Shown here: piece after piece, positions 1-11,914 of the stretch | Position numbering within the stretch: position 1 is the first letter of the stretch | How the letters are laid out: each line of letters begins with the position of its first letter | From: Silene conica | Taxonomy: Eukaryota; Streptophyta; Magnoliopsida; Caryophyllales; Caryophyllaceae | Assembly (NCBI GenBank): GCA_029255685.2 | Contig: CM055320.2 | Coordinates: forward strand, 9,348,614 to 9,412,613 | Length of the DNA stretch: 64,000 bases | Direction of reading: 5' to 3' | The notes under the pieces: model-generated | Databases searched by the model: none | Told to the model about the DNA's origin: nothing | Seen by the model: only the letters and a program-made list of their open reading frames with translations | Program-made: the position numbers and the translations under genes

Positions 1-222
1 ACCTTGAAGAGCTTCTTTAGCAGCAACAGCATCTTCAACAAGTTTATAATAAACAAATGCGTAACTTCGCGAAGCGTAGCAAGTAATTCCATCTATAACA
101 CCGTATTTCTCAAACAACGCCATTAATTCCGATTCAGAGATATCGAAAGGTAAATTTCCGACCCATAGATGACTCGATGCGATATCGGATCCGTAACCTT
201 GCTTTCTAGAGTTCATCGACAT
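1..222 (-). CDS. FPA-like SPEN-family RNA-binding protein, first coding exon (partial)
   Basis: The reading frame begins at an ATG (222-220) and stays open to the window edge, giving 74 residues. They form most of one RNA-recognition motif: an RNP2-type LWVGNL at residues 19-24, an acidic helix (ISESELMALFEKYG), and an RNP1-type SRSYAFVYY at 51-59, followed by VEDAVAAKEALQG. From memory this matches the first RRM of Arabidopsis FPA, a nuclear RNA-binding protein that controls poly(A) site choice and flowering time. Full FPA has three RRMs and a SPOC domain, which would lie beyond the left edge. The start fits because the RRM follows a short unstructured leader of 18 residues and the ATG is followed by an unbroken frame. 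A run of 17 C on the coding strand and a CT-rich tract lie just upstream. Another SPEN-family member is possible; the family call is firm, the orthologue less so. Confidence 0.82.
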   Translation of the reverse strand, partial: MSMNSRKQGYGSDIASSHLWVGNLPFDISESELMALFEKYGVIDGITCYASRSYAFVYYKLVEDAVAAKEALQG

Positions 223-345
223 GATTTCTGGGGGGGGGGGGGGGGGAGGGAGAGGGAAATTGGGGAATAGGGTTAGGGTTTTGAATTGGGGATTTTGATT
301 TGGAGATGAATAGGATAGAGAGAGAAGGGAAGGGAGAGGATAAGT
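223..345 (-). promoter_or_regulatory. Putative 5' leader of the FPA-like gene with C-run and CT-rich tract
   Basis: Directly upstream of the ATG, on the coding strand, lies a run of 17 C (230-246 as G on the plus strand) beginning eight bases before the start codon. It is preceded by CT-rich sequence up to about 345. Such pyrimidine-rich tracts are common in plant 5' leaders. No TATA box or transcription start can be fixed from the sequence. Confidence 0.4.
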
Positions 346-429
346 GGATGGGTAAATGGCGTGGTGTGTGTGACGTTATATAATCGTCGACGGGGTATTG
401 GTGGCCTCTTAATTTAGGTTTTTCCATAA

Positions 430-1870
430 AATTTTAATAGTTATCCTACAAATTATCGCTATATTTTTCGGTTTTCTAAAATGTACCTTTTTAAAAAAAA
501 AATGTAATAAATTTTGATAGATTATTCATGGTCAATTTCAAAATAACAACTTTTTTTAGAGAAATTTGAAGTTTTTATGACATTCGATTTTGAAGAAAAA
601 GAATATCCTCATTTTCTAAACTTGGGGCACGAAATATAAATTATACTTGTACTAGTTTTTTGTATTTGCTATAAAACCCACATTTTTACTAAATCAAATA
701 CATTTTGCTCACTTTTTCCATTTTTGTCCTGCATAAAAAAAACCAATAAAAAAATACTAATAATATAATAACCAAAAATACCCAAACACCCAAATCACGT
801 ACCCGATACTCCCCTGACCACTTCCCCGACTACCGCTCCCCCAGCCCCGACCCGACGATCCCCTTCTCCATCGCCAACCACTCCCCACGACAACCATTTC
901 CCCCCGCATCGCCATAGAATAAACGAACACATTTCCTTCTTATTCGCACCCACTAACGTCATCAACCTCTTTCCCCCTTGTTTGTCGACATCGACTTCCC
1001 CACTTGTCTGTCACCATCAACCTTCCTAATCTTAGTCGTCGCCCAGGTGGTGGGGGAGTTGAACGCGGAGACGATTATTGGTATGGTGGGTGCGCGGGAG
1101 TCTCTCTTTTAATTAGAGTTGTCACTTGTGCAATCGTGTATAATAAATGAGAAGGGCAAAGTAGGAAAACATTGGAAAAATGTGTGGGATTTAAGTAAAC
1201 GGTGGGCACAACCCTAGTTATTCCTTCGCCAAGTCAATTTTTTTCAATTACTAAATTTAAAAACTTTATCTTACAGTGGAAGAACGTTTGATAAGTTCTT
1301 AAGTGTGACTCACTATTAATTTTGTCGTCTCTAAATTAATATTTTAACTTTTTGAAATTATCAAAAAACTTCGTTCTTAAATAAGTACCAACTTTTTAGT
1401 TTAACAAAATTAGTGTAATTAACCACTAACCTCCAATGGGAATAACTTATTGACAAACTCGAGGCAAAAACTCACCGTTGCACAAATAATGATATTTTGA
1501 ATTCAAAAGGTTGACAATATTTTGAGTTCAGAAAGTAATGATATTTTTTGGGTGTTGCTCAATCATACACAAATTTTACTCAATTATAAACATGATTGAC
1601 CGTTATACCCCTATCTTTCCACAACAATTACAACTGAGGGAAGGATAAAACTGATGAAAGCTAAAGCTACTCCCTCCCCCTGATAACCCTTATTTCAATC
1701 CGAATCCATACCTCTTCTCTTCTAAGGTCTTTGTCTCTTTGATTGGAAACGCTTTAATTAAGAGGTAACCGAACCTACGGAACTGCCATTAGTAGAGAGT
1801 CTCCAGTTTGTTTAAAAAGAAGGGGCTAGCTAGCTGGCCAGAAGGTTGTGAATGGGGAAGAACCAAGGCG
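430..1870. other. AT-rich intergenic DNA, no recognised feature
   Basis: No coding frame with recognisable content was found. A GC-richer patch at about 790-1080 has no long open frame. The rest is AT-rich with homopolymer runs. Confidence 0.6.
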
Positions 1871-1872
1871 AA

Positions 1873-2072
1873 ATTATGCGCTCTCAGGGCAGAAACCCCA
1901 TTCTGTCCAAAAAACCCGTGTTGGGAGAAAAGGGGCTAAATCGGGTCAAACAGAGTCTTAAATAGGTCAGTCTCCCCTTTGTCTGCGCTTGAAAATGGTA
2001 AAAACAGGGGCGAAAAAGTCTCCCAGCCCGGGATTTCGCGACTGAACCCGGTTTCTGCCCGGAGAGCATCTA
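1873..2072. repeat. Imperfect foldback repeat
   Basis: The sequence around 1875-1902 (CTCTCAGGGCAGAAACCCC) is matched in inverse by the sequence around 2045-2070 (GGTTTCTGCCCGGAGAG). The interior is GC-richer than the flanks. This looks like an old inverted-repeat element of about 200 bp; no target duplication was identified. Confidence 0.4.
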
Positions 2073-3210
2073 TTTTTGTGAGAAAGTACTCGACTGCAAA
2101 GATGGATCTAGTTCTTAAGAAAGTGAAAAGCGAAGAATATCTGGAGTTTTTTCATGTGAATCCCAGCTAAACTTCCATTTATCTATATCGATTGCAAAGA
2201 AACCAGAATTTAATTAGTCTAAATCAATTTTAATTTCATATAATATAATCGATAAAGGTAGAGATTAAAATTATTTCTGATCAATACGAGTGTGGTTTAG
2301 GGTTTTTGTGGGGAGAGAGAATTAGAAAGAATTTTTTTTAGCCAAAAGGGTATAGAATGGAAAAGTGATGAAAAAAAGTTTATGAATGAGTAAAACTCGT
2401 ATATGAATGAGCAATTACGTATTTTTTTTCAAACTAATTGCCCTTTCACAGTCTCTGGTTTAAAAAACATACATATCATTACTTTCAGAACTCGTAGCCG
2501 AGAGTATATACAGTCAAGGTTTACTTATGTTAACAATTCAATTAGGTGTAATGTAATAAAATATAACGATTCTAAATTGACGGATGAGTTATCATCACAT
2601 CGTAGTCTCGAGACTCGAGAGTACAATATTAGATCGTCTAGTCGACAATTGTAAGATCGGTTTTTGCGCACTATAAGATTTAAACATGAAATTTTTGTGT
2701 TTCGTTAAAACTTAAAACCCATTAGTTGCAAATTTTATCACCTGTGAAGTACAAAATATGAATTTTTTTAGATCAATCCATCTGGTTTAAGGATAAACGG
2801 GTCAAATAACATCTCAATTGCATAAATGGGACAAAACTTTTGCTAATTTTAATACATTCGCACGTTCATGTTTTATATATTATCATACTTGACCCGTTTA
2901 AGATTAGGACAACATATACATGTCTTAAACGAGAATTTGTTTTTATGAATATCTTTGGGCTACATTATGGAATATTTATCCAACCTACTATACGTCATCG
3001 ACAAATTACTAATTATCGTCGACACTTTTTAATGAAATTCCTAAACTACCCCTCCCATCCCCTTCTTTGATTTTTTTTTTTGTTCTTAGTTTGATAGATT
3101 AGAAACGGAATTAGGATAGATGCCTTAATTTTTGACGGAATTATGATAGAATCGTTGATGTTTCTTACCCGGATTTGAACCGTATTCGCGAAAAACGAAA
3201 AAAAAAAGTT
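2073..3210. other. Intergenic DNA, nothing recognised
   Basis: Short open frames only, none with recognisable protein similarity. The stretch is AT-rich with no obvious repeats. Confidence 0.55.
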
Positions 3211-3211
3211 T

Positions 3212-3410
3212 GGGACGAAGAGGATTTTCGTCTGGACGAATTTTTTTTTTCGTCTGGACTGTTTTCGCGATATATTTAACAAAAAAAAAAAAAAATTGGG
3301 ACAAAGATCATTTTCGTCCAGACGAAAATCATTTTCGTCTGGACCTACGTCTGGACGAAAATCATCTTTGTCTGGACAAGGTCTGGACGAAAATGATTTT
3401 CGTCTAGGCA
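3212..3410. repeat. Cluster of palindromic GACGAAAAT / ATTTTCGTC repeats
   Basis: A short motif and its complement alternate through this stretch. The best unit is a near-perfect palindrome with 14-base arms at 3316-3329 and 3331-3344 around a single C; another lies at about 3387-3405. The units are separated by A or T runs. The sequence could extrude cruciforms or give hairpin RNA. No gene is associated. Confidence 0.7.
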
Positions 3411-3710
3411 GTTTCTAATTTTTTTTTCTTTCAAAATTTCAAATCGGCTTCGGAAATCTAACGCTAACCCGTTCTACTATATTACAAACTAAAAATCATA
3501 AATTTGAATCAAGTTTAAATCGTAAAATAAACTCGTTATTGTCAGTCATCATTGAAAACCGTTCTTCGAATCGCTCGTTGAAATCGTTGAAATCCGTTGA
3601 TCGAATCGCACTAAACCGTATTTAATTTTTTGTGCGAAAACCGACTTTTTTTAATGAATTTTAGTCCGAATTTGCTAATTGTCAAAAGGGTTGAAGGGGG
3701 TTAGGAGAAA

Positions 3711-4153
3711 TAGGAACATACATCGGAGGTACTACCTCACATTTTTTCTAGTTTTTGAGCATATGCATATTTTTTTGAGCATATGAATATTTTTTTTGAG
3801 CTTATGAATATTTTTTTGAGCATAGAATATTTTTTTTGAGCTTACTACCTTCAACTTTATTTGTTATTGAGCATATGAGTTCTTTTTGAGCTTATTACGT
3901 CAAACTTTATTTGTTTTTGAGCATATGTACATTTTTTCTGAGCTTATAGAAATGTATAAGTTAGATTTTAATTTTTTTTCTTAAAAGTAAAATATAATTA
4001 AGCTTATATGTAATGTTTTTGAGCTTAATGTTTTAATAACTTAACTCAAAAACTTTATACCAATACTCATAATTTTTAAAACAAAACTAAAAACATTATA
4101 ATAAATGCTCAAAAAGTATAATATTGGTGGTAGTACCTCGGATGTATGATCCT
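3711..4153. mobile_element. MITE-like element with terminal inverted repeats
   Basis: The left end (3711-3735, containing CATACATCGGAGGTACTACC) is matched in inverse by the right end (4129-4153, containing GGTAGTACCTCGGATGTATG), about 24 bases with one indel. The left half is a degenerate tandem repeat of a unit of about 20-25 bp built on TTTTTTGAGCATATGAATA. The right half contains complementary CTCAAAAA blocks, so the whole can fold back. No clear target duplication was found and no transposase is present. Confidence 0.5.
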
Positions 4154-4268
4154 CCTACTGGGCAAAATTGTTAGTTCATGTAAAAGTGTCGACGATAATT
4201 TGTAATTTGTCGACGACGTATAGCATGCTCCATATTTATTTGAGGCCGGAAGTGATTTGGGCCTCACT

Positions 4269-4341
4269 AAAATGAGTGTGTGTTTGGCCTGACTTCTCAA
4301 AGTGTTTTTGAACTCAAAAACACTTTTTGACCAAACACATC
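4269..4341. repeat. Foldback relic with TGTGTTTGG ends
   Basis: TGTGTTTGGCC at the left and GACCAAACACA at the right are inverted, and the interior AAGTGTTTTTGA / TCAAAAACACTTT pairs as well. This is typical of a decayed hAT-type MITE or a fused pair of its ends. No coding capacity. Confidence 0.45.
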
Positions 4342-4477
4342 ATTTATTTAAAAGTTAAAAATAATTTCTCAAAAACTCAAATACCCGCTTTTTGCCCATA
4401 AAAATAGAAGTAACAATTTGGTGTTTCTGATTCTTGAAAACTACTTTTAAAAAATTAAGCTTTAAAAACAAAAACTC

Positions 4478-4785
4478 CTTGAAGATCGGCTTGTCAGCAA
4501 CAACTTAAAATTTATAGTCCAACGGTGCAAAGAGCTAGTGAATGAGAATCACTGGGTTGCTAGAATCGAATATACTTACAGAGAAGCTAATAGAGCAACC
4601 GACCATCTGGCTAATCGGGGTGTCCACTCAAGCACTTCTATCCAACATCTACAAATTCCAAATGCGGAGCTACGTGCTATTCTTAGGGAACACATTTTTG
4701 GGGTTGTTATTCCCCGTGTAATAGCGAATACTTAGTTTTTTCTTCTTTCGGGGCCTAGCCCCTCTCGTGTACCAAAAAAAAAAAC
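4478..4785 (+). mobile_element. 5'-truncated LINE, RNase H C-terminus and poly(A) tail
   Basis: An open frame from about 4478 to the stop at 4733-4735 reads through a stretch ending in WVARIEYTYREANRATDHLA and an RNA/LANRG-type motif. This is the hallmark C-terminus of the RNase H domain of plant L1-type LINE ORF2. It is followed by a short 3' UTR and an A-rich tail at about 4773-4785. Everything upstream of the RNase H end is missing, as expected from incomplete reverse transcription at insertion. No clear target duplication was identified. Confidence 0.7.
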
Positions 4786-4873
4786 AATCTAGGTCAAACA
4801 TGCTTTGAGTGTCATATATAATCAAGTTAATTCCAATACGGCCATACTCATCCAGTCATCCTCATTAAAATAG

Positions 4874-4921
4874 ACTGGGGGTGTTTGGTTGGGGGTATGA
4901 AATAAAATGAAATGGACATCA
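4874..4921. repeat. Candidate left end of an interrupted hAT-like TIR element
   Basis: GGGGGTGTTTGGTTG followed by GAAATGG-rich sequence resembles, in inverse, the sequence at about 18737-18780 (CCATTTCATTCCCAAACT, then AAACCAAACAGCCCC). The two could be the ends of one element now split by later insertions. Similarity is imperfect and no target duplication was confirmed. Confidence 0.3.
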
Positions 4922-5085
4922 GTCATTCAAGTGTTTGGTTGACCACTTTTGAAATGGATTCTAAATTCAGCCCAACCCCTTGGAATCGTATACTCTACCA
5001 TTTCCCCAGGTTTCTAAATCCAATCCCACTGGATACAAAACCTAGATTTAAGAAAGAAAAAAAAAACCCAAATTTTTATTGTTCT

Positions 5086-5573
5086 ACTGCATGCTAGCTA
5101 GGTAGCACGGACACTTCTCGTAATGAGCCGTACCGTGTCCGACACCGACACTCCACAGACACACGCCGAAACGTGTCGGACGCCTATAAAGTCGTGTCTA
5201 ACTTTCTACATTTATTTGGGCACGTGTCTGACGCGTGTCCGTGGTATTTCCATGGTATTTGAGTCGTGTCCACGGTATTTGGTCATTATTTGGGGTGAAT
5301 GATGTTCTTCAGACAGAAATGCGCTATCGAAAAAGATTAATTAGAATATTGGTTCAAATGAGAAATGAAAATTGGTTATTATCAAGGGTAAGTTTTATCT
5401 TCACTTACTTAAAATTAATATCATACTTTTACAAAAAAAATATCAAACCTTTATAACTATAAAATATATATTTTATTAAATTTAACTAACGTGTCTCGTG
5501 TCCTAAATTTCATGACATGTCGTGTTACGTGTCCGTGTCATGTCCGTGTCCGTTTTGGTGCTACCTAAACTGC
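5086..5573. mobile_element. Small TIR element with 8-bp target duplication
   Basis: GGTAGCAC near the left end (about 5101) and GTGCTACC near the right end (about 5559) are inverted, with GGACAC/GTGTCC blocks repeated inside. ACTGCATG at 5086-5093 recurs after the right end, but the Gypsy element at 5574 landed within that second copy: ACTGC lies at 5569-5573 and the complete ACTGCATG at 18126-18133. An 8-bp duplication suggests hAT-type; a 9-bp one with a final mismatch would suggest Mutator-type. The interior has no transposase and many GTGTCC repeats. Confidence 0.6.
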
Positions 5574-7265
5574 TGATGCGCGCGATTTAGTCGTCGGTTC
5601 TCACGCATCAAACACATTTATAAAAACCCAAATTAAGTAGTATAATAGGGTTATCGTTCGCGAAGACGGTGGGGATAGTTGTATAGTTACGTTCTAATTT
5701 AAGCAAGAGTCGGGGCAATAGGTTGGTGATTGAAAAGACTAATTAACTACTAAAGCAAGTAAATTGAAATGAAATAGATGATTAAAGCGACTAGGGTGTC
5801 GGGGGTTGCTAGGGTAGTCGATATCAAACATGTATAGGGGTAGGTGGTCTCATCTATGTTAGGTCTAGGTCTGTCTCGTCTTTCGATTTGACTAACCTAA
5901 GGTCGAGTCCTATTCTAGCTTTCGCTACAAACAAGGTCAACCTAACATATACACATGCCTATGAAGGTCCTAGACTATCGTCTACGGCAAACAACAATGA
6001 GAATCATGCCCAACCGGCGTTGAGGCATTCAATCAAACATCTAGCATGCATACATTGAAAACCTAACAAAAACGAAACCAAAACCCTAACCCTAAACAAC
6101 AAACATCAATATCAACTACCCAAGTTCACCCCTAACCCAAGTAAAGGGACTACTCACTCATGGCAAGGGAAAACATGTGAATAAGACATAAACAAATACT
6201 AACCATCATGAACAAGTAAAGGGTAAACAATTGATTCAAAAGAAACTTAAATAAATGTAAAAACTAAGTAGAGATTAGAAGGATTATACCAATAGCAAAG
6301 GAAAAGGAGGCAACTTGGATAACAAGATGAAGAATCCTTTCAAACCCTTCAAATTACAACCCAAAATATCCTCTTACAATTGCTCAAGAACAAGACTAAG
6401 TAGATTACTAAGGAAAGATTAACAAAGATTGAAAGATTAAACTAAGATCTAAAGAGGATTAAAATGTTTAAGAGAGTTTTTGTGTCTAAGTATGAACTAA
6501 TGGAACAGTGAAAAACCCTAGAAAAGCGTGCAAAAGTAACGTATCAAATAAAAGACTAAGTGCGGGTTTATATAGTGCGCGAATTTCTAAAAAGCAACTC
6601 CTAGCCGGTCGACCGGCTGCCGGTCTGTGACCGGCTGAGAGTCCAACTATGACTTCTACAAACTTTCTCCAATAAGCCACGCTTCCCAGCCGACCGGCCG
6701 GCTACCGGTCAGGCACCGGCTGGGAGGCTTGTCCTCAACTTCTGAATTTTTCTTCAATATTTGATATGAACAGGTCCCCTCAGCCGGTGGGCCGGCTGCC
6801 GGTTGTCCACCGGCTGGGACACCTTTTGCATGAATATGCCCCATCTTTGCATTTCTTCATTTCTTCACATTTGGCTAAGTAAGGAGTATGCATCCCAGCC
6901 GGCTGACCGGCTGCCGGTTGGCCACTGGCTGGGAGCCTTTTCTTAAGGGCTGGAAACTTCTCACATTGTTGTCAAAATCTCGAGTCAAAGATCCCCAGCC
7001 GGCCTACCAGCCGCCGGCTGGGAACCGGCTGGGAGGGCCTGAAGTGGCTTCTTCACAATTCCTTCATAATTCTTCATAAATCGCACCAAAATCGTCTCGA
7101 TTTCCTCCGTTTCTTCGCCCCAGCCGTAATACCTACAAATTGGATAGAATAGGAATATACGAGACAACGGACGCAAAAACACCCAAAGACACGCAAATCG
7201 AGGTCGAATAGTGACCGAAAATAAAGAATATGAAAAGAAAATAATGACCAAAATGGAGCTCATCA
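5574..7265 (-). repeat. 3' LTR of the Tat/Athila-type element
   Basis: This 1692-bp repeat matches 16445-18125. It holds five GC-rich palindromes at about 6600-7040 and a CTATATAAA TATA-like box on the minus strand near 6566-6575. Its edges are TGATG and CATCA. Confidence 0.9.
6600..7040. repeat. Five GC-rich palindromic units in the 3' LTR
   Basis: Units begin near 6603, 6688, 6780, 6896 and 6994. Each starts AGCCGG, centres on CCGGCTGCCGG or a close variant and ends ACCGGCTG, so each can fold on itself. The AT-rich spacers between them are unlike each other. The same units recur in the other LTR, in the interior at 12098-12680 and in the solo LTR at 34453-36123. Confidence 0.85.
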
Positions 7266-7304
7266 GAATTCCCCACACTTAAACCTTACTCGTCCTCGAG
7301 TAAG
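7266..7304 (-). promoter_or_regulatory. Polypurine tract with adjacent hairpin
   Basis: On the minus strand AAGTGTGGGG (7271-7280) lies five bases inside the 3' LTR, the expected place for the plus-strand primer of reverse transcription. Just before it is an 8-bp stem CTTACTCG / CGAGTAAG (7285-7292 with 7297-7304) around a four-base loop. A closely similar hairpin and tract end the unrelated element at 23-33 kb. Confidence 0.8.
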
Positions 7305-10205
7305 AGATCAAGCGACTACATAACCCTTATTAGAAAACAAAGAAACAACTAACTAAGCTAACTATAAGCCGAATCGGGTTTAGCTACACCCGTAGCCCTT
7401 TCAACTTACAATTTGACATTCATGAGGAAGAACGCCCTATTGCAAGGCAAGTAAGGTCTTGCTACAAAACTTTTGATGCCAACAAGTAAAAACATAACAC
7501 GTATAGACAAGCAACATGCATCGGAGAAAGGAAAAGAAAACCGCTTGCCTCATTCAAGCGGGGTTTTGAAAAACAAAACAAAGGAGGTCTATATCGGAGG
7601 ATGCCGACTCAAAGTCTAACCAAGGTGTCAAACCCCTAAATCAAGCTCAAGCAACCAAGAATGGCATCACCAAAGACCAAGAAACTAGTTCAAGGTGGGC
7701 AAACGGAAGTACTAAGCTATACTTCCAAGAATGACACGACACCCACATGATTCGACTCCATGCAAGACCCATAACCGATAAAAGAACCCTAAGTACCGAC
7801 TCTCACGGGTGACACTCAACACACAAGGAAAGAAAGGGGGGCGATTTTTGTGACAAAAAGTAACCAAAATCACTCACCTACCTCAACTTGCGAAGCATGC
7901 CCGCAATCTAGAATGGTACTCCATCCAAAAATCAACGAAAAATGCAAATGCACATGATGAGAACAACCATAAAGATGTAACGGGGCTTGGGTTGGGTGAA
8001 AATGGTTTGGTGCAAGCACCGTTCTGGGATTTGAGGTTCAAAAACAAGAATGATCGCCATAGTCAACACAACACCTTATTACAACAACTAAGAAACGTCT
8101 ATGCCCTAACTTTGGTTTTTGCAAAACCAAGCAAAAATTGCATAAACCCCACTTACTTTGGAAAAATCGGACCCATCACAAACTTATACAAAGCGGTCAT
8201 TATTAGAAACACCGAACAACGTCTACACCCTAACACATGACTTGAAAATCAAATCTCATGCAAAAAATGTGTAAACCCGGTACGCGTGCAAAAACATCAA
8301 AAGACCGCGTTATTGTAGCAACGGCTTTTTCTAAGCCCCCTTGATGGAAGGGACTTGTTGCTAGCCTTTTTCTCAATCAAAACGCGTATTTACATTTTTC
8401 TTTTTGGATTTTTCAAAACTTTTTTAACGTTTTTTTCTTTGATTTTCTATTTTCTTTCTTTTTTTTTTCATTTTTTTTTTCTTTTCTTATTCAAACTCTC
8501 AACCACCAAACAAAAACAAAGTAAAGACCACAACGGAAGAAGCCACCAACCGGCATCTAAATTCCCGACTCTACCACTAACAAATCACCATAAAAGCAAC
8601 CATTCTTGATCAAGGAAGGATGTTTTTGGGATGTAGTTCATTTAGTAGTTTAGGCCAAATGAAAAGGTTAAGGCTCAAAGTGGTTAAACAAAAGGGAAAT
8701 AAGATGCAAGGGTCAAAACAAGGCTAATTTGGCAAATGTGGAGTTGACTTATTTGGAACAAAAGTTGTCTCACATGCACATGAACATAAATCACGGAAAT
8801 AAGGAACGAGCGTCATTCTTATGCGTATAAACATAACACACCACGTAAGGAGGACTACTCACGATCCTAGATTGAGTCGGTTTGATGGACCGACTAAAAA
8901 TGAGGCTCTATCCTCACATTTGAGTAGCTAAGGTCGGTCTTAGGTCGAGTCAAGGTCTAACACGGTCTCACAAGGTGGTCGAAACTTGGTCATTAAGCCT
9001 AGACTTCCGGGTCCTTGCAAGCAAGAACCCTAACAAGGTGACATCAACGGTGCAAGCTATTAGGAGGGGAAAGACACATGCAAGACAAAAATCATCATTG
9101 ACGGCATATACCCTCCACTATTCAACCTCCTATGCATATTTACAAACAAAAACAAAACAGAAAAACCGACTAACACATATTCACAAAACTATGAAAATGA
9201 AAAAGCATGTGAAACAAAAGCAAACTAAAACTAAACACAACAAACAAGCAACAACTAGAAGGCTAAACTAACAGCACATCAACCACAACAACCACAAGTT
9301 CCCCGAAGGAACATCCAAGGCACAAAAATCCCGTTCTCCTTCATGATATCAACATAAAAAGAAATCGGGAGGGGGAGAAAGAAGTAGGAAAGAGTATACC
9401 AAGCATCTTCATTCTCCTAATGCCTCGGGTTGTCGTCATATCTGCAACTTGTTAGTCCACCAAGCATATATATACAAAACAAACAAAGAACAAAAACAAA
9501 AGAAAGGAAGAACATATTTTTTTGAAATTTTTTTGAAATTTTTTCGATTTTTTTGGTATTTTTGAAGTTTTTTCATATTTACAAAAGCAAACAAATATAC
9601 ACAAAGTGGATATTTTCCCTCCCCACACTTAAGATTTACATTGTCCTCAATGGAACAAAGTGCAAGGGGGAAATGAAGGAAAAAGAACGAAAACAACATG
9701 TTTTTGGCTTTTTTGAATTTTTTGAGAAAATAAAAACTTGTTTTTGTATTTTTTAGAAATAAACGGTTCTTCCTCCCCACACTTATTTATATGCATAATG
9801 TGAGGAGGAAAACCGGAAAATAAAGAACATATTTTTGAAAGTTTTTGGTTTTTCAATTTTTTTGGATTTTTGATTTTTATGAAGGCAATAAAAACAAAAA
9901 GAGACAAAAGAAGATGAAAAAGTAAAAACTAAACTAAATGCTCTAATCTACATGTATGCAAACTACATGTGACAATATGATACAAAAATATAAATCTAAT
10001 GCATTTACATGAATGTAACTATATGCATCTAAACTAATGATGTGAAAACATGAAAAGAAAACTAAAACAAACTAACTAAACTAAACTAACTACTCTAAAC
10101 GCATGCTAGAAAGGAAATGCAAACTAAATCGAAATTTGGATTAAGGGAGTTACTTGCTTTGGATTTTTCCATGGGGAGCATAATCATCACCAACCACCTC
10201 CAAAG
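7305..10205 (-). other. Non-coding 3' interior of the Tat/Athila-type element
   Basis: About 2.9 kb between the Athila-type ORF and the polypurine tract with no recognisable coding sequence. It contains T-rich stretches (about 8390-8500). Two extra copies of the polypurine-like AAGTGTGGGG occur on the minus strand: 9621-9630, with a CATTG/CAATG hairpin at 9639-9652, and 9775-9784. Long non-coding 3' regions are usual in this clade. Confidence 0.7.
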
Positions 10206-10209
10206 GTGG

Positions 10210-11914
10210 TCATTGATCAAAGTGATCCTCGGACTCAAAACCTTCATTACCGCTTCCATCATCATCATTCCCATCCACTTGCATATAGTCGCTCGGGTTG
10301 ATCATAACATCACGGAAGGGAGAGGCATGCGACCCACTAGCTCCCGCATCACTAAACCCACCATGGAAGGATGAATGCCTCGGAGGGCCCGAATCCGCAT
10401 TTCCCCGGAAGTTGGGGGGAAAGATCGGGTTTGAAAAATAACCCGGGGCGACGTTAATCTCCCCGTAAAAATGACCCTCGGGAGGCACATAACCCCTATC
10501 AGGAGGCATGTAGTATGACGGTCGACCACTATCCGGATGATGATAACCCTCGCGGACGGACCGATCATAACTCGGAAATGTCCCATAGGCTTGATCATGG
10601 TAGAGGTAATCAAGCCTATAGGTCACATCCCTATGACGCTCATCGGCCAATGCTTGGCGCTCGTCTGCTAGATCCGCCGCTTTCTTCATTCCCAAGTCAA
10701 CCCGGGCCATGAAATCTATAATCTCTTGGGGGCATGAAGATGAAGATGAACCGGAGGTGGAGGTAGATCCCTGGAAGTACGAGGGACCACTCTGGAACTG
10801 GGACATGGTAATGGGGGGCTGCTGAAATGGCTCAAACTGGAGGTCGGAAGGAGTGGCACCGACTCTATCTCTGGTGTAAACTCTCGGAGCACGCTGGTCG
10901 GGAGGGAGCTCCTCGGGGTCCACCTCTATATCAAGGAGGTAGGAGGTGTTCCCGGGCACAACCTTCATCCTCTCGGTGTTAGGCAAGGGCACCGAGTTCC
11001 TGAACTTATTGTCTACGCGGATCTGCCAATACTCATTACGATCGTTGGGGTTATACTTGATCCACCCCAAAGCCTCATGTAAGTACCGGCGAGATAACAC
11101 GTTCTCACCCTGAATGTAGTCAACAGTGAAGTGCCTCTAACAACGGTTACTGGCAATCAAAGTGACCATCCCCCCAACACAAATGGGGGTAGTAAGCTGA
11201 GGTTGGGATGCCAACCTACTCAAATGAAGGGCCATATGGTGAGCAATGTTTAGTTTCGGGCCACCAACCAAATAACAACCAAGTATCTCGAGCTCCGTAG
11301 TAGTGAAATTATGCGGTTCATCCCTAGAGAAAACGGTCCACCCCATGAACCTATGCCATATCCTAATCGGTGCCAAATGCACCCTATTAGCCGGTTTCTT
11401 TTTGTTTCTATCACTTACAAGACCGGTGATGGCTGGTATTAAAGCCCTTCGGAGGCTTAATGGGCAATTTTCCGTCGAGCCCAAACATTAAGGCAAATTC
11501 CTATAATGTGAGACGGTGTTCCTTATTCATCAATCGGAACTCTAAGAAGGCAACTTTTCCCATGGTTCGGTTCTTAGTGACTACCAAAGAACTCAAAAAT
11601 TCCCAAGTTAACCGGGGAGATGTGTGAACCGGTTTTGTTTCATACAAAGTTTTCATACCCATACTGTCAAAAAGAGCCGCGGTTATTTTCTCAATCCCTA
11701 TTTCCCTCAAACCGACTCTATCAATAAACCTAGTTGGGTAAAGGGGGCGATGCTTAAAATAGGTGAAATTACCTTTTTGTTGAATTGTAGCAAAGGTGAG
11801 TCCGGGAAAGCAAGGATCCGGGCCAATGTTGCTACTATCTATCACATTATGCACTTCTTGCTCCACCATAGGGTCGTGCCTTGATTTGGATCGCCTTTCC
11901 GTTCTTCCCGACAT
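10210..11914 (-). pseudogene. Athila-type extra ORF (ATHILA ORF-1-like), fossil
   Basis: The minus-strand region reads as a protein of roughly 560 residues with about two breaks. The N-terminal part (near 11914-11500) has the pattern RPLYPTRFID..., then LTWEFLSSL and EFRLMNKEHRLTL. This resembles the domain of Athila-family extra ORFs annotated as ATHILA ORF-1 or plant transposon protein. The C-terminal part is Ser/Gly/Pro-rich and acidic, ending in a DDDGSGNEG-like tail. In Athila elements such an ORF follows pol; here pol is absent between it and protease. Its function is unknown; I infer family membership from the pattern only. Confidence 0.6.

Noticed and set aside
206-427. Open frame on the minus strand rich in Pro/Ser/His
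   Set aside because: It overlaps the FPA-like exon in another frame and runs through the C-run and CT-rich leader; low-complexity translation only.
5235-5456. 73-residue open frame inside the small TIR element
   Set aside because: No recognisable domain; it spans repeated GTGTCC/GGTATTT sequence and an AT-rich stretch.
7992-9907. Several open frames in the non-coding 3' part of the Tat/Athila-type element
   Set aside because: They consist of low-complexity Phe/Lys/Asn-rich translation of T- and A-rich sequence with no recognisable domain.
10117-10374. Plus-strand open frames over the Athila-type ORF
   Set aside because: Antisense shadows of the Ser/Gly/Pro-rich C-terminal part.
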